From G963665185 sp963665185 (GTDB taxonomy: Bacteria > Desulfobacterota > Desulfovibrionia > Desulfovibrionales > Desulfovibrionaceae), in assembly GCA_963665185.2 (NCBI GenBank), contig CAXXPO010000024.1, positions 1 to 64,000 on the forward strand: 64,000 nt of DNA, read 5' to 3'. This document shows, piece after piece, positions 9,487-17,138 of this stretch. Below the pieces are notes generated by a model. That model saw only the letters and a program-made list of their open reading frames with translations, did not search any database and was not told where the DNA came from. Position 1 is the first letter of the stretch, and each line of letters starts with the position of its first letter. The position numbers were made by a program, and so were the translations under genes.

Positions 9487-9501
9487 GACCCCTTCGGGGT
9501 C
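9487..9501 (+). terminator. Short hairpin after the thioesterase gene
   Basis: GACCCC-TTC-GGGGTC forms a 6 bp stem about 50 bases after the thioesterase stop. No T-run follows directly, so it is a weak terminator candidate. The rest of the 280-base gap to the next gene shows no open frame that can be supported. Confidence 0.35.
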
Positions 9502-9717
9502 CCCCGTTTATCCTGACGACTTGATTCGAGTATGACGTCTGTTGAAATTCTTTGCATGAGTTTCACGCCGGTCCGCACGTTGGAGTTTTTTTGATTTGCC
9601 GGGCCGTTCGCAGTGGGGTGACGTGTTTTGGAAACCTCCACGGGGTGGCGTGAAAATGATGTGCATGATCGTGGCCGACGTCTGCATGCATTATGAAATA
9701 CCGCAAGGAGGTGCTGC

Positions 9718-11049
9718 ATGACGCAGCCTTATAAAGACGCCATCGGCATCTGCAAGACTATTTTCCGTAACGGGTACGATGCCTTTGTCATCAATCCCCA
9801 GCTTCGGAGTGTCCTGAAAACGGACAACAATCCAGAAGGGTTTGACCTCGATATTGCCACGGATATGGACCTTGAAGAGCTTTTGCGCATTTTTCCCCAG
9901 CTTGGGAATACCGGCGAAATGGGCGTTACCGCCATATTGAAGGAAGGCAATGTGACCTTTCGTTTTTACCCCATGGACACGTCCGATTGCGTGCATCCCG
10001 AATCCATGGTGGAGCCGCTCAGCCCCAAGATGCTCAAGAGGCTCGAGGAGCGGGGACAGATTCCCGTTGGCATGACGTGTCCGGTTATTCCAACGGCAGG
10101 CGAGATGTACGAAGGTTTTGCCGATATGGCCGAAGGCCATGTCTGTTTTGCCGGAGACCCCGACGAAACCCTGCGCCGCAATTTTCTTTTGGGCATTCGC
10201 GCCTTGCGTTTTTCCGCAAACTACGAACTGCCGCTGGAAGACAATACCCGCGTGGCCATTGTCCGTTCGTCCCAGCGAATTCTCGACTATGTGTCGGTCA
10301 GCGACATCATGGACGAGTGGCGCAAAGTGGAAGCGGAAAACATGTGGCGTTTTGTCCAGCTTCTTTTCGACACCATGCTGCTGCACGGACTGGTCCCCGA
10401 ATTGGCAGGACTGTCACGGGTCATGCAGATCAAAAACGAGACGGGAACGGAGGAGACGGTTTTCGACCATACCCTGCAGGTCATGCGTCATTACCCCGAG
10501 GAACTTCCCTTCGACTGGTTCGGAACCCTGGCCTGCCTGTTCCACGACGTGGGCAAGCTTTTCACTGCCGAGTATTTCGACGGCAAATGGCATTTCCATC
10601 AGCACCATCGAATCGGGGCGCAGATTACCCGCAAGATTCTCAATCGCCTGCGCATGCCGCCCGGCGATGTGGATCTCACCTGCCATCTGGTGCGCCATCA
10701 CATGCGTTTTCATCATATGCTCACGGACAAGGGCATCCGGCGCTTCAAGGCCCTGGACGAATACCCCCGGCTTATCGAGATGGCACGGGCCGACACCAAG
10801 GCACGTGAGCGGCATTTTACGGATTTCAACCACAATCAGAAGATGCTGGAGCGGACAGAAACACCGGAAGAAATGCTCGAACCTCTGCTCAACGGCAACG
10901 AGATAATGGATTTTGCCAAGCTCAAACCCGGTCCCATCATCGGGGTCATTCGCGACGCCCTGCTGCGGGCGCAGATTGCGGGAGAGGTCACTTCCGTGCC
11001 CGAGGCCGTGGATTTCGTGCTTCGATCCAAAAAGGCGGCGGGTTTGTAG
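9718..11049 (+). CDS. HD-domain protein related to CCA-adding/poly(A) polymerases, active-site loop degenerate
   Basis: 443 residues, with a very strong ribosome site (AAGGAGGTGCTGC before the ATG). The N-terminal region resembles the class II nucleotidyltransferase head. FDLDIATDMDLEEL keeps the Asp-x-Asp pair, and LRRNFLLGIRALRFSANYEL matches the family's RxxRAxRF region. The usual GGxVRD nucleotide-binding motif is replaced by VINPQLRSVL. Residues of about 270-360 form an HD phosphohydrolase domain (FDHTLQVM, LFHDVGKLFT, QHHRIGA, LVRHHMRFHH). A separate CCA-type enzyme with intact motifs lies at 57.7 kb, so this paralogue may have lost tRNA tailing, work on another RNA, or act as a phosphohydrolase. 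The function is not certain. A 71 bp palindrome follows the gene. Confidence 0.8.
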   Translation: MTQPYKDAIGICKTIFRNGYDAFVINPQLRSVLKTDNNPEGFDLDIATDMDLEELLRIFPQLGNTGEMGVTAILKEGNVTFRFYPMDTSDCVHPESMVEPLSPKMLKRLEERGQIPVGMTCPVIPTAGEMYEGFADMAEGHVCFAGDPDETLRRNFLLGIRALRFSANYELPLEDNTRVAIVRSSQRILDYVSVSDIMDEWRKVEAENMWRFVQLLFDTMLLHGLVPELAGLSRVMQIKNETGTEETVFDHTLQVMRHYPEELPFDWFGTLACLFHDVGKLFTAEYFDGKWHFHQHHRIGAQITRKILNRLRMPPGDVDLTCHLVRHHMRFHHMLTDKGIRRFKALDEYPRLIEMARADTKARERHFTDFNHNQKMLERTETPEEMLEPLLNGNEIMDFAKLKPGPIIGVIRDALLRAQIAGEVTSVPEAVDFVLRSKKAAGL

Positions 11050-11062
11050 CCTTCCTGCAAGC

Positions 11063-11133
11063 TCCCCCTTTTCCAACGAACGAGGCCAGGAAAACATCAT
11101 GTTTTCCTGGCCTCGTTCGTTGGAAAAGGGGGA
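11063..11133. repeat. Perfect 71 bp palindrome between convergent genes
   Basis: The left arm 11063-11097 and right arm 11099-11133 are exact reverse complements (35 bp each) around the single base 11098. It lies between the HD protein and lpxB, which converge. Both outer ends carry runs (CCCCCTTTT and AAAAGGGGG), but no T-run follows either side, so it is not a textbook terminator. It may act as a bidirectional transcription stop or as a cruciform. Confidence 0.9.
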
Positions 11134-11179
11134 AGAAGGATTTGATTTCTTCCAGCCGCCGGAGGCAGAAACCCGCGTT

Positions 11180-12391
11180 CTACATGTTTCCATCCGGCAT
11201 TTTCAATTTCAGCATCCCCAAATCCGCAAATATCATCTCTGCCGCCCTCCGGGGCGCGCCCGGTTCGCCCATGCGTCGGCGCAGGTCGGCCAGGATGGCG
11301 CGTTTTTCCCGGAGCAGGTCCGGTGCGCTCAACCAGTCGATGGCTGTGCCCGCCAGCATTTCGGCCTTGGCGTCGTTCTGGATATACTCCGGGATAACCG
11401 GCGGTTCGCCGGGCGTGTTCATGATGAGGTTCGTCAGGCTGATGTAGGGGACGTTGACCACCTTGCTTGCCAGCCAGAAGGTGAAGGGAGCCAGTTTGTA
11501 GGCCACGATGCACGGGGTTTCCAAAAGGGATGCCTCGAAGGTCACCGTTCCGGAGGCGGCCAGCAGCAGGGCGCAGGAACGCATGGCCTCGTAGCGGGCG
11601 TCGGGGCCGATGATGTCCATGGGTACGCCCGCCGGCCAGTGCCTTGTGAGTTTTTCCTCGGCCACGCTCGGCGCACGGATGATGTGGAACCGCAAATGCG
11701 GGTCAAAACGGTGCAGCAGTTTTGCGGCACGGGCGAATTCTGGCATCAGGGTTTCGATTTCCTTGCGGCGGCTGCCGGGCAGGATGCCGATGCGTTTTTC
11801 ATCGTGGGGCAGGGCCAGCAAACGGTCGAAGTCCAACTCGTCCAGCAGGGGATGGCCCACGAATTCCGCCGCGACATGATGCTTTTCGTAAAACGTTTTT
11901 TCAAAGGGCAGGATGCACAGGATGCGGCGGGCGTATTTTTCCAGAAATTTCACCCGGCCCGTACGCCAGGCCCATACCTGGGGGGAAATGTAGAAAAAGA
12001 CCGGAATGTTCAGGGCACGCCCCATGCGTGCCAGGATGAAATTGTAGTCCGGGCTGTCCAGCAGGACCATGGCCTCGGGCCGAGACTGTTTGAGCTTTTT
12101 CCATGTATTCCGAAGCATGAGGCCGATGCGCGGGAGGTGGGCGAAAACTTCGGTAAGCCCCATCAGGGAAAGCTGGCGGCTGTGAAAATGCAGGTGCATG
12201 CCGCATTTTTCCATGGCGTCGCCGCCCATGCCCGCGAATCGGGCATCAGGGCGCAGGTTCTGCATGGCCCGGATGAGGGCCGCGCCGTGCATGTCGCCGG
12301 AAGCCTCCCCGGCGTTGAACCAGAACAGGGGGGCGCTGGCGGCGGAAGTGTCGCGGGAATCGGGGGGGGAAGGTTGTTTTTGCGTGGCCAT
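11180..12391 (-). CDS. lpxB: Lipid-A-disaccharide synthase
   Basis: 403 residues, family GT19. It joins UDP-2,3-diacylglucosamine and lipid X to form the lipid A disaccharide at the inner membrane. Seen are the N-terminal LFWFNAGEASGDMHGAAL, GMGGDAMEKCG, LMGLTEV, LLDSPDYNF, YISPQVWAWRTGRV, VGHPLLDEL and ILPGSRRKEI, all LpxB signatures. The frame is open 30 codons further upstream, but MATQKQP at 12391 has AGGGA upstream and gives the normal family length. Its start faces the divergent Gfo/Idh/MocA gene. In many Desulfovibrio genomes this pair sits in an lpx cluster, but no other lpx genes are in the window. Confidence 0.95.
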   Translation of the reverse strand: MATQKQPSPPDSRDTSAASAPLFWFNAGEASGDMHGAALIRAMQNLRPDARFAGMGGDAMEKCGMHLHFHSRQLSLMGLTEVFAHLPRIGLMLRNTWKKLKQSRPEAMVLLDSPDYNFILARMGRALNIPVFFYISPQVWAWRTGRVKFLEKYARRILCILPFEKTFYEKHHVAAEFVGHPLLDELDFDRLLALPHDEKRIGILPGSRRKEIETLMPEFARAAKLLHRFDPHLRFHIIRAPSVAEEKLTRHWPAGVPMDIIGPDARYEAMRSCALLLAASGTVTFEASLLETPCIVAYKLAPFTFWLASKVVNVPYISLTNLIMNTPGEPPVIPEYIQNDAKAEMLAGTAIDWLSAPDLLREKRAILADLRRRMGEPGAPRRAAEMIFADLGMLKLKMPDGNM

Positions 12392-12649
12392 GTGAGGTCC
12401 CTGAAAGAAGTTGAAAAGACCGGGCGTACATACTATCGTGCGCCCCTGTTGGCAACCGCCGTCCGAATTCAAGGCAGGCAACCGGCTGGTTTTCCGCTGA
12501 AAAACTCCTGCCGCACCTTTGGTTGGATTTGGCGGTCCGGTCTTCTTCGGCCCCTGGAGCGCGCCAATCCGCGGCGGAAAGAACGTTTTATCCCGAATCC
12601 CGCCTCGCGCTTCAATCCCTTCCCTTTCATATCACAGGATATCGATATC

Positions 12650-13564
12650 ATGAATGTTTGCGTTATAGGACTTGGTTGGATGGGCAGGTTGCACCTCCGT
12701 GTCTATTCGGAGATGCGCGATGTGAATGTGGTCGGCGTCATGGACATCGACCCGGAAATCCGCAGCCAGGTCCAGAAGCAATACGGCGTGCCCGTGTTCG
12801 ACAACCTGGAAGAGCTTCTCGAAACAAAACCCGAGGCCGTCAGTGTCTGCGTCCCCACGGTGTTGCACCATGAAACCGCCATGGCTGTCATCGAACGGGG
12901 CATTCCCCTGCTGGTGGAAAAGCCCCTTGCCGCCAGTGCGGCGCAGAGCCGTGAAATAGTGGCTTCCGCCAATGAGGCGGGAGTTCCGCTCATGGTCGGC
13001 CACATCGAGCGGTTCAACCCTGCGGTGCAGCGCATCCGCGAACTGATCGCCGAGGACGAGCACGTCATTTCCATCCAGATCGAGCGCGTGGGACCGTATC
13101 CCCCCCGCATCCAGGATGTGGGCGTCATCCGCGACCTTGCTTCGCACGACATCGACCTGGTGCACCACCTGTCCGGCAGCAAGTACCAGTCCATCAACGG
13201 CGTGACCTCCTGCAACATCGGCGAGCACGAGGACACGGTCATCATTTCCGCCAAGATGGAAAACGGCATCCTGGCGCAGATCAACTGCAACTGGATCACG
13301 CCGTACAAGTCGCGGCGCATCCACGTGGCCACCAACACCCGCTATATCGAGGGCAACCTGATTACCCAGCAGGTCAAGGAATACAGCAAGTTCGAAAGGT
13401 ACGACGCCAGCTACAACGTGCGCGAATGGCCTGTGATGTACCGTGAACCGGTGAAGGAGGAGCTGTCCGCCTATCTGTCCGCTGTGCGTGAAGGTCGTTC
13501 CATGCCCATCAGCGGCGAAGACGGCCTGTACGTGTTGGAAACCATTGAATCCCTGGAATCCTGA
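12650..13564 (+). CDS. Gfo/Idh/MocA-family oxidoreductase
   Basis: 304 residues. The N-terminal Rossmann fold begins VCVIGLGWMGRLHLRVY (GxGxxG), and the catalytic-lysine motif VEKPLA is near residue 90, followed by MVGHIERFNPAV. This family oxidises or reduces sugars and sugar nucleotides with NAD(P). Position beside lpxB suggests a lipopolysaccharide sugar, perhaps UDP-GlcNAc-type substrates, but the substrate cannot be read from the sequence. AGGATA precedes the ATG at 12650. Two hairpins follow, the second a good terminator. Confidence 0.88.
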   Translation: MNVCVIGLGWMGRLHLRVYSEMRDVNVVGVMDIDPEIRSQVQKQYGVPVFDNLEELLETKPEAVSVCVPTVLHHETAMAVIERGIPLLVEKPLAASAAQSREIVASANEAGVPLMVGHIERFNPAVQRIRELIAEDEHVISIQIERVGPYPPRIQDVGVIRDLASHDIDLVHHLSGSKYQSINGVTSCNIGEHEDTVIISAKMENGILAQINCNWITPYKSRRIHVATNTRYIEGNLITQQVKEYSKFERYDASYNVREWPVMYREPVKEELSAYLSAVREGRSMPISGEDGLYVLETIESLES

Positions 13565-13579
13565 ATCTGCCACACAAGA

Positions 13580-13636
13580 CCCGGATTGCCTGTTTTTTCG
13601 TCAGGCCGCGGCGGACGGGAAAACAGGCAATCCGGG
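13580..13636. repeat. Long hairpin after the Gfo/Idh/MocA gene
   Basis: CCCGGATTGCCTGTTTT (13580-13596) is an exact inverted repeat of 13620-13636, with a 23-base loop. No T-run follows it; a canonical terminator lies just downstream. It may be an RNA-stabilising or anti-read-through structure. Confidence 0.6.
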
Positions 13637-13652
13637 CAGACACAAAGAACTG

Positions 13653-13688
13653 CCGCACAGAAGAATATTTCTTTTGTGCGGTGTTTTC
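13653..13688 (+). terminator. Rho-independent terminator
   Basis: CCGCACAGAAGAA pairs with TTCTTTTGTGCGG (one G-U) around a TAT loop, followed by TGTTTTC. It ends the Gfo/Idh/MocA transcript. Confidence 0.8.
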
Positions 13689-13814
13689 TTATATAGGTCG
13701 TGTTACTCTAACTAATTTTTCCGTCTGCCGCTTGCCAGAACAGGGTGAAACCCGTAAGAAGGGGCCATCACTTACACATGCCCCGTTGATTTCAAAGCGG
13801 AAAGGAGACCAGAT

Positions 13815-14060
13815 ATGGCCAAGGAAAGCGTACAAAAGTCCATGGGTGTTTTTGCTGCGGTCTTTGCCCACACCGGCGAACTGACCAAGGAAGAGGCCAA
13901 GAAATTGTCCGGCCTTGATGACAGTGCCTTTGAAGTGGCCTATGCCAAGGCCGCACAGGTTGCCAAGAAGTTGCAGTCTGCCGAGTCCAACAAGGTGGAG
14001 CATTTCATGAACCATCTGGGCGAGGAAATTAACGAGTACATGAACAAGTTTTTTATTTAG
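13815..14060 (+). CDS. Small helical conserved protein, function unknown
   Basis: 81 residues starting MAKESVQKSMGVFAAVF, with a strong GGAGA ribosome site. Rich in Ala, Lys and Glu with no Cys; likely all alpha-helical (KEEAKKLSGLDDSAFEVAYAKA). No signal peptide or membrane segment. It is flanked by terminator-like hairpins on both sides, so it is probably a single-gene transcript. I do not recognise a named family. Confidence 0.8.
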   Translation: MAKESVQKSMGVFAAVFAHTGELTKEEAKKLSGLDDSAFEVAYAKAAQVAKKLQSAESNKVEHFMNHLGEEINEYMNKFFI

Positions 14061-14185
14061 TCGAAGTCGCAACGCACTTTTTCTGGGTTCAGTGGGGCGT
14101 TGTGGGGAAGAATGCAAAGGGCAGCCTTGACATGCTTCTTCGGGTTGCAGGGAAATGCCGAGAGACCGTTAAGATAGAACGACAT
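14057..14185 (-). other. Possible 42-codon small ORF or gene remnant, antisense-convergent
   Basis: An ATG at 14185 opens a 42-residue frame (MSFYLNGLSAFPCNPKKHV...) that stops inside the end of the preceding plus-strand gene. The frame stays open about 25 codons further upstream without a start. A GAAGGGAA sequence lies about 7 bases before the ATG. It matches no family I can name and could be chance or the tail of a decayed gene. Confidence 0.25.
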
Positions 14186-14289
14186 TGCGATGTTCCCTTC
14201 CGCTTGCGGTTGCAAAGCCAAGAGGTCGTTGAGGAGAGCGAGGCTACGGTTTCTGTCGGTTTGCCTTCGAATTTATTTCTGATGGATTT

Positions 14290-14345
14290 TCCCTAAACAA
14301 ACGGGGGAACCTGGCTTTTGCCAGGTTCCCCCGTTTGTTTAGGGA
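14290..14345. terminator. 26 bp perfect hairpin with TTTT loop
   Basis: The sequence from 14290 to 14315 is exactly complementary to 14320-14345; the loop is TTTT, and the GC-rich core is GGGGGAACCTGGC. It looks like a strong transcription stop, though the T-rich part lies inside the stem rather than after it. It ends whatever is transcribed from 13.8 kb and isolates the flavoprotein promoter region. Confidence 0.65.
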
Positions 14346-14711
14346 GCCGTTCCCTTCTCTTGGCCGCAGGTGTTTTGCGATATCCCACGGCCCGCCAGCA
14401 CTCCCCGCCAAGCAAAATGGAATCCATTCTTCCACGATCAGGTCTCCGCATCGCAGCGGGTAAGGATATTTTACCAGCCCCCTGGCCCATACTGCAGTTT
14501 TGATTGCTTGCAGGTTCTGCCGGCTGCCTTTGTCTGCCGCGGCTTTTTGAGAAAAAAACACTGACGTTGATCGAAATCAATGCATTGCGGTTGCGAGGGG
14601 CCTAAAGTCCGAATTCATGGAGGAATTGCCTGGCCTTCATTGTTTGGCCCAGTCCGAAGAGTCGAGCCACTGCCGTAGCTTGTGTAGAATTTTCAAAAGA
14701 GGAGACAATCC
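14346..14711. other. Non-coding leader region of the flavoprotein gene
   Basis: No supported gene in 366 bases. The only feature seen is the FNR-type box at 14567-14580. Reading frames here are short and lack ribosome sites until the AGAGGAG before 14712. Confidence 0.5.
14567..14580. promoter_or_regulatory. FNR/CRP-family binding site
   Basis: TTGAT-CGAA-ATCAA is a perfect match to the FNR consensus TTGATnnnnATCAA. It lies about 132 bases upstream of the flavoprotein start. Desulfovibrio has FNR/CRP-family regulators such as HcpR that respond to nitrosative or redox stress, so redox control of the next gene is plausible. Confidence 0.55.
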
Positions 14712-16412
14712 ATGAGTTCACAGAACATAGTCGTCGTTGGCGGTTCTGCAGCTGGTCCTAAAGCCGCTGCCCGCACAAAGCGGTTGGATGATACCGCGAA
14801 CGTCACGCTTTTACAGAAAGCCCCGGAGCTGTCCATGGCGTCTTGCGGGTATCCCTACTATATCGGAGGAAATTTCGACGAACGCAGCCAATTGCTTGCC
14901 ACGCCCACGGGGGTGGTACGCGATGAAGCCTTTTTCTTGGCCTGTAAAGGAGTGGATGCACGGGTCAACACGGAGGTGACGTCCATAGACCGGGACAACA
15001 AAACCGTTGCCTGCGTCAATGTCCTCACCGGAGAGGAATCCACCGTGCCGTATGATAAGCTTGTCCTTTGCACCGGAGCCGCGCCCCGCCGCCCCCCCAT
15101 TCCGGGCATAGACCTGGACGGTGTGCAGGCATTGTCCGAAATGCGCGATGCCGACAGGTTGCGCGAGTTGCGCGATACCGGCGGAGTGAAGAACGCGGTC
15201 ATCGTCGGCGGCGGGTTGATAGGCATCGAGGTTTGTGAAGCCCTGCATGAATCCGGCATGAACGTCGGCGTGGTTGAAATGCTTTCTCAGCTGCTCATGT
15301 TTTTGGATTGGGAAATGGCGAAGTTGGTGGAAAAGCATGTGGCGTCCAAAGGCATTACCGTGCACACGGAAAACGGTGTGGCTGAATTTTTGGGCGAGAA
15401 TGGAAAGTTGACGGGCGTGAAGTTGAACGACGGCACCATTGTTCCCTGCGAACTGGCGGTGGTTGCCATCGGCGTGGTGCCCAATGCCGCCCTTGCGAAG
15501 GAAGCCGGGCTTGATATTGGTGCTTTCGGCGGCATTGTCGTGGACGAGCACATGCGGACTTCCGATCCGGCAATTTATGCGGCAGGTGACTGCGTGGAAA
15601 TCAACCACCGCATTACGGGGAAGAAAACCTACGCACCCTACGGCGACCTTGCCAACCTTGAGGCGCGGGTGGCGGCCGACAACATGATCCTCGGCGATAA
15701 GGTTGTTTTTCCCGGCACTGTCAACAGCGGTATCTGCAAGGTCTTCGACCTGAGTGCCGGAGCCACGGGGTTGTCGGAAAAACGTGCCCGGGCCGAAGGA
15801 TACGAGGTTGTGACCGCCACCAATGCCAGCCTGGACAGGCCGGGCTTCATGGGGGCCAAGCTGCTCGTTTCCAAAATGGTGGCGGATGCCAAAACCGGAC
15901 GCATACTCGGATTTCAATGTGTCGGTCCCGGCGAGGTCAACCGTCAGCTGGCCGAAGCCGCCATGGCGGTTATGAACGGCAATACGATTCACGACATCGG
16001 CGTTGCCGACCTCCCCTATGCGCCACCGTTTTCCTTGGCCATCGACCACTTTATCACCACGGCCCACATTTTGGAAAACAAAATGGCCGGTCGAATGGCG
16101 GGCATAAGCAATGTTGAGGTCAAGAAGCGGATTGACGCGGATACCGCGCCCTTCATGTTGGATGCCCGCTCGCCAAGTGAATTTGAAGAAATGCGCCTCA
16201 ATGTCGGCGAGACTTTGATCCCCCTCGGCATGCTTCAAAATTCCCTGGATAAATTGCCGGAGGACAAGAACGCGGAGATAATTACCTTTTGCAAAATATC
16301 CATGCGTGGCTATGAAGCCCAGCTCATGCTGGAAGCCCATGGATGGACCAATGTGAAAGTCATGGAAGGGGGCATCATGGCGTGGCCGTTCAAGGTTGAA
16401 TTCCAAGCGTAG
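14712..16412 (+). CDS. FAD-dependent CoA-disulfide/polysulfide reductase with C-terminal rhodanese domain
   Basis: 566 residues. FAD-binding GxGxxG-like IVVVGGSAAGPKAAA at the N-terminus, a single redox Cys at residue 45 (SMASCGYPYY) as in CoA-disulfide reductase and NADH oxidase, a second nucleotide-binding motif AVIVGGGLIGIEV, and IYAAGDCVE before the dimerisation domain. Residues of about 465-566 are a rhodanese domain (MLDARSPSEFEEMRL) with an active-site Cys in TFCKISMRG. This two-domain design is known for CoADR-Rhd enzymes, which reduce CoA-polysulfides or persulfides with NAD(P)H. In a sulfate reducer it may process zero-valent sulfur and detoxify oxidised thiols. Preceded by an FNR-type box; ended by a terminator at 16454. 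Confidence 0.93.
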   Translation: MSSQNIVVVGGSAAGPKAAARTKRLDDTANVTLLQKAPELSMASCGYPYYIGGNFDERSQLLATPTGVVRDEAFFLACKGVDARVNTEVTSIDRDNKTVACVNVLTGEESTVPYDKLVLCTGAAPRRPPIPGIDLDGVQALSEMRDADRLRELRDTGGVKNAVIVGGGLIGIEVCEALHESGMNVGVVEMLSQLLMFLDWEMAKLVEKHVASKGITVHTENGVAEFLGENGKLTGVKLNDGTIVPCELAVVAIGVVPNAALAKEAGLDIGAFGGIVVDEHMRTSDPAIYAAGDCVEINHRITGKKTYAPYGDLANLEARVAADNMILGDKVVFPGTVNSGICKVFDLSAGATGLSEKRARAEGYEVVTATNASLDRPGFMGAKLLVSKMVADAKTGRILGFQCVGPGEVNRQLAEAAMAVMNGNTIHDIGVADLPYAPPFSLAIDHFITTAHILENKMAGRMAGISNVEVKKRIDADTAPFMLDARSPSEFEEMRLNVGETLIPLGMLQNSLDKLPEDKNAEIITFCKISMRGYEAQLMLEAHGWTNVKVMEGGIMAWPFKVEFQA

Positions 16413-16453
16413 CGCGTTGAGTTTCTCAGTGACCTATGGTCGCAGACAATGAG

Positions 16454-16491
16454 AAATCCCTCTGCATCTTTGGGGTGCAGGGGGATTTTTT
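16454..16491 (+). terminator. Rho-independent terminator of the flavoprotein gene
   Basis: AAATCCCTCTGCA pairs with TGCAGGGGGATTT (one G-U) and runs into TTTTTT. Confidence 0.85.
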
Positions 16492-16499
16492 GCGGTTTT

Positions 16500-16700
16500 G
16501 ACGGCTCCGTCCGGGAAACAGTGGTGCGGCACAGGGGGGATGATGTCCTTGAGCTTTTGCTGGATGGGATTGGCGCTGTTGTTGTCGAAGATGTAGATTT
16601 TTTCAAACCGTGATGGCGAAGTGGTGGTCGACCCATTGGATGAGGGCTGCGTCCTCATTTTTTGCAATGGCGCAGATGGCCCTGTCGTGTCGGCACGGGA
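16500..16700 (-). pseudogene. Glycosyltransferase remnant, frameshifted and truncated
   Basis: Two minus-strand frames together resemble the start of a family 2/92-type glycosyltransferase. One frame (about 16678-16611) reads AICAIAKNEDAALIQWVDHH, typical of these enzymes, then hits a stop. A second frame (from 16607 down) continues FEKIYIFDNNSANPIQQKL, the following conserved segment, one base out of register. No start codon or complete catalytic domain remains, and the 3' side runs into the flavoprotein terminator. It is likely a decayed fragment of a surface-polysaccharide gene. Confidence 0.6.
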
Positions 16701-16732
16701 AGTGGACCGGGTGTTGCGTTTCGGCAGCCGGC

Positions 16733-17032
16733 TTACGGTTCGCTCTTTTTCACAGCCTCGCGGAATGCCAAGGCGAAGTCCGGGGCAAAGCGCCGCATTT
16801 CCATGTAGGCATCTCCCCAGTACAAATGGCGGGAGCGAAAAAACAGGGCAAGCTCGGCGGCGGATGCGCCTTGGCAGACAACTTCCCGTTTGCCTTCCAT
16901 TCCATGCTCACAGAACAGAGTGAACCCCTGGTCCTGGATCGCGAGAAAGTAGGCCTGGGGCCACGCGGTGAGATTCTCCGCCGTCCCAAGAAATCCAAGA
17001 AATTCCACGTCGTCGTGTGCTGTCTCGTTCAT
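16733..17032 (-). CDS. Small hypothetical protein
   Basis: 99 residues: MNETAHDDVEFLGFLGTAEN..., ending VKKSEP. Soluble, with aromatic residues spread through (AWPQAYFLAI, LFFRSRHLYWGDAYMEM); no recognised domain. AGGAGT lies about 13 bases upstream of the ATG, a rather long spacing. Its end overlaps the region of the glycosyltransferase remnant. It may be a genuine lineage-specific gene, but support is moderate. Confidence 0.5.
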   Translation of the reverse strand: MNETAHDDVEFLGFLGTAENLTAWPQAYFLAIQDQGFTLFCEHGMEGKREVVCQGASAAELALFFRSRHLYWGDAYMEMRRFAPDFALAFREAVKKSEP

Positions 17033-17138
17033 GTACGAAGAACTTTACTCCTGCATGCAACACAAGCCAACAGTAAAAAAGCCAAGGCAGCTGCGATGCT
17101 GTCGTTTCTTGTCATCTGGCCGGTTTTTGCAGTGCCCG

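Noticed and set aside
14102..14296. A 64-codon plus-strand frame before the 26 bp hairpin
   Set aside because: No ribosome site and it runs into the hairpin; no conserved features.
14061..14345. A possible 6S RNA, tmRNA, RNase P RNA or SRP RNA gene
   Set aside because: None of the conserved core sequences of these RNAs is present; only a generic strong hairpin is seen.
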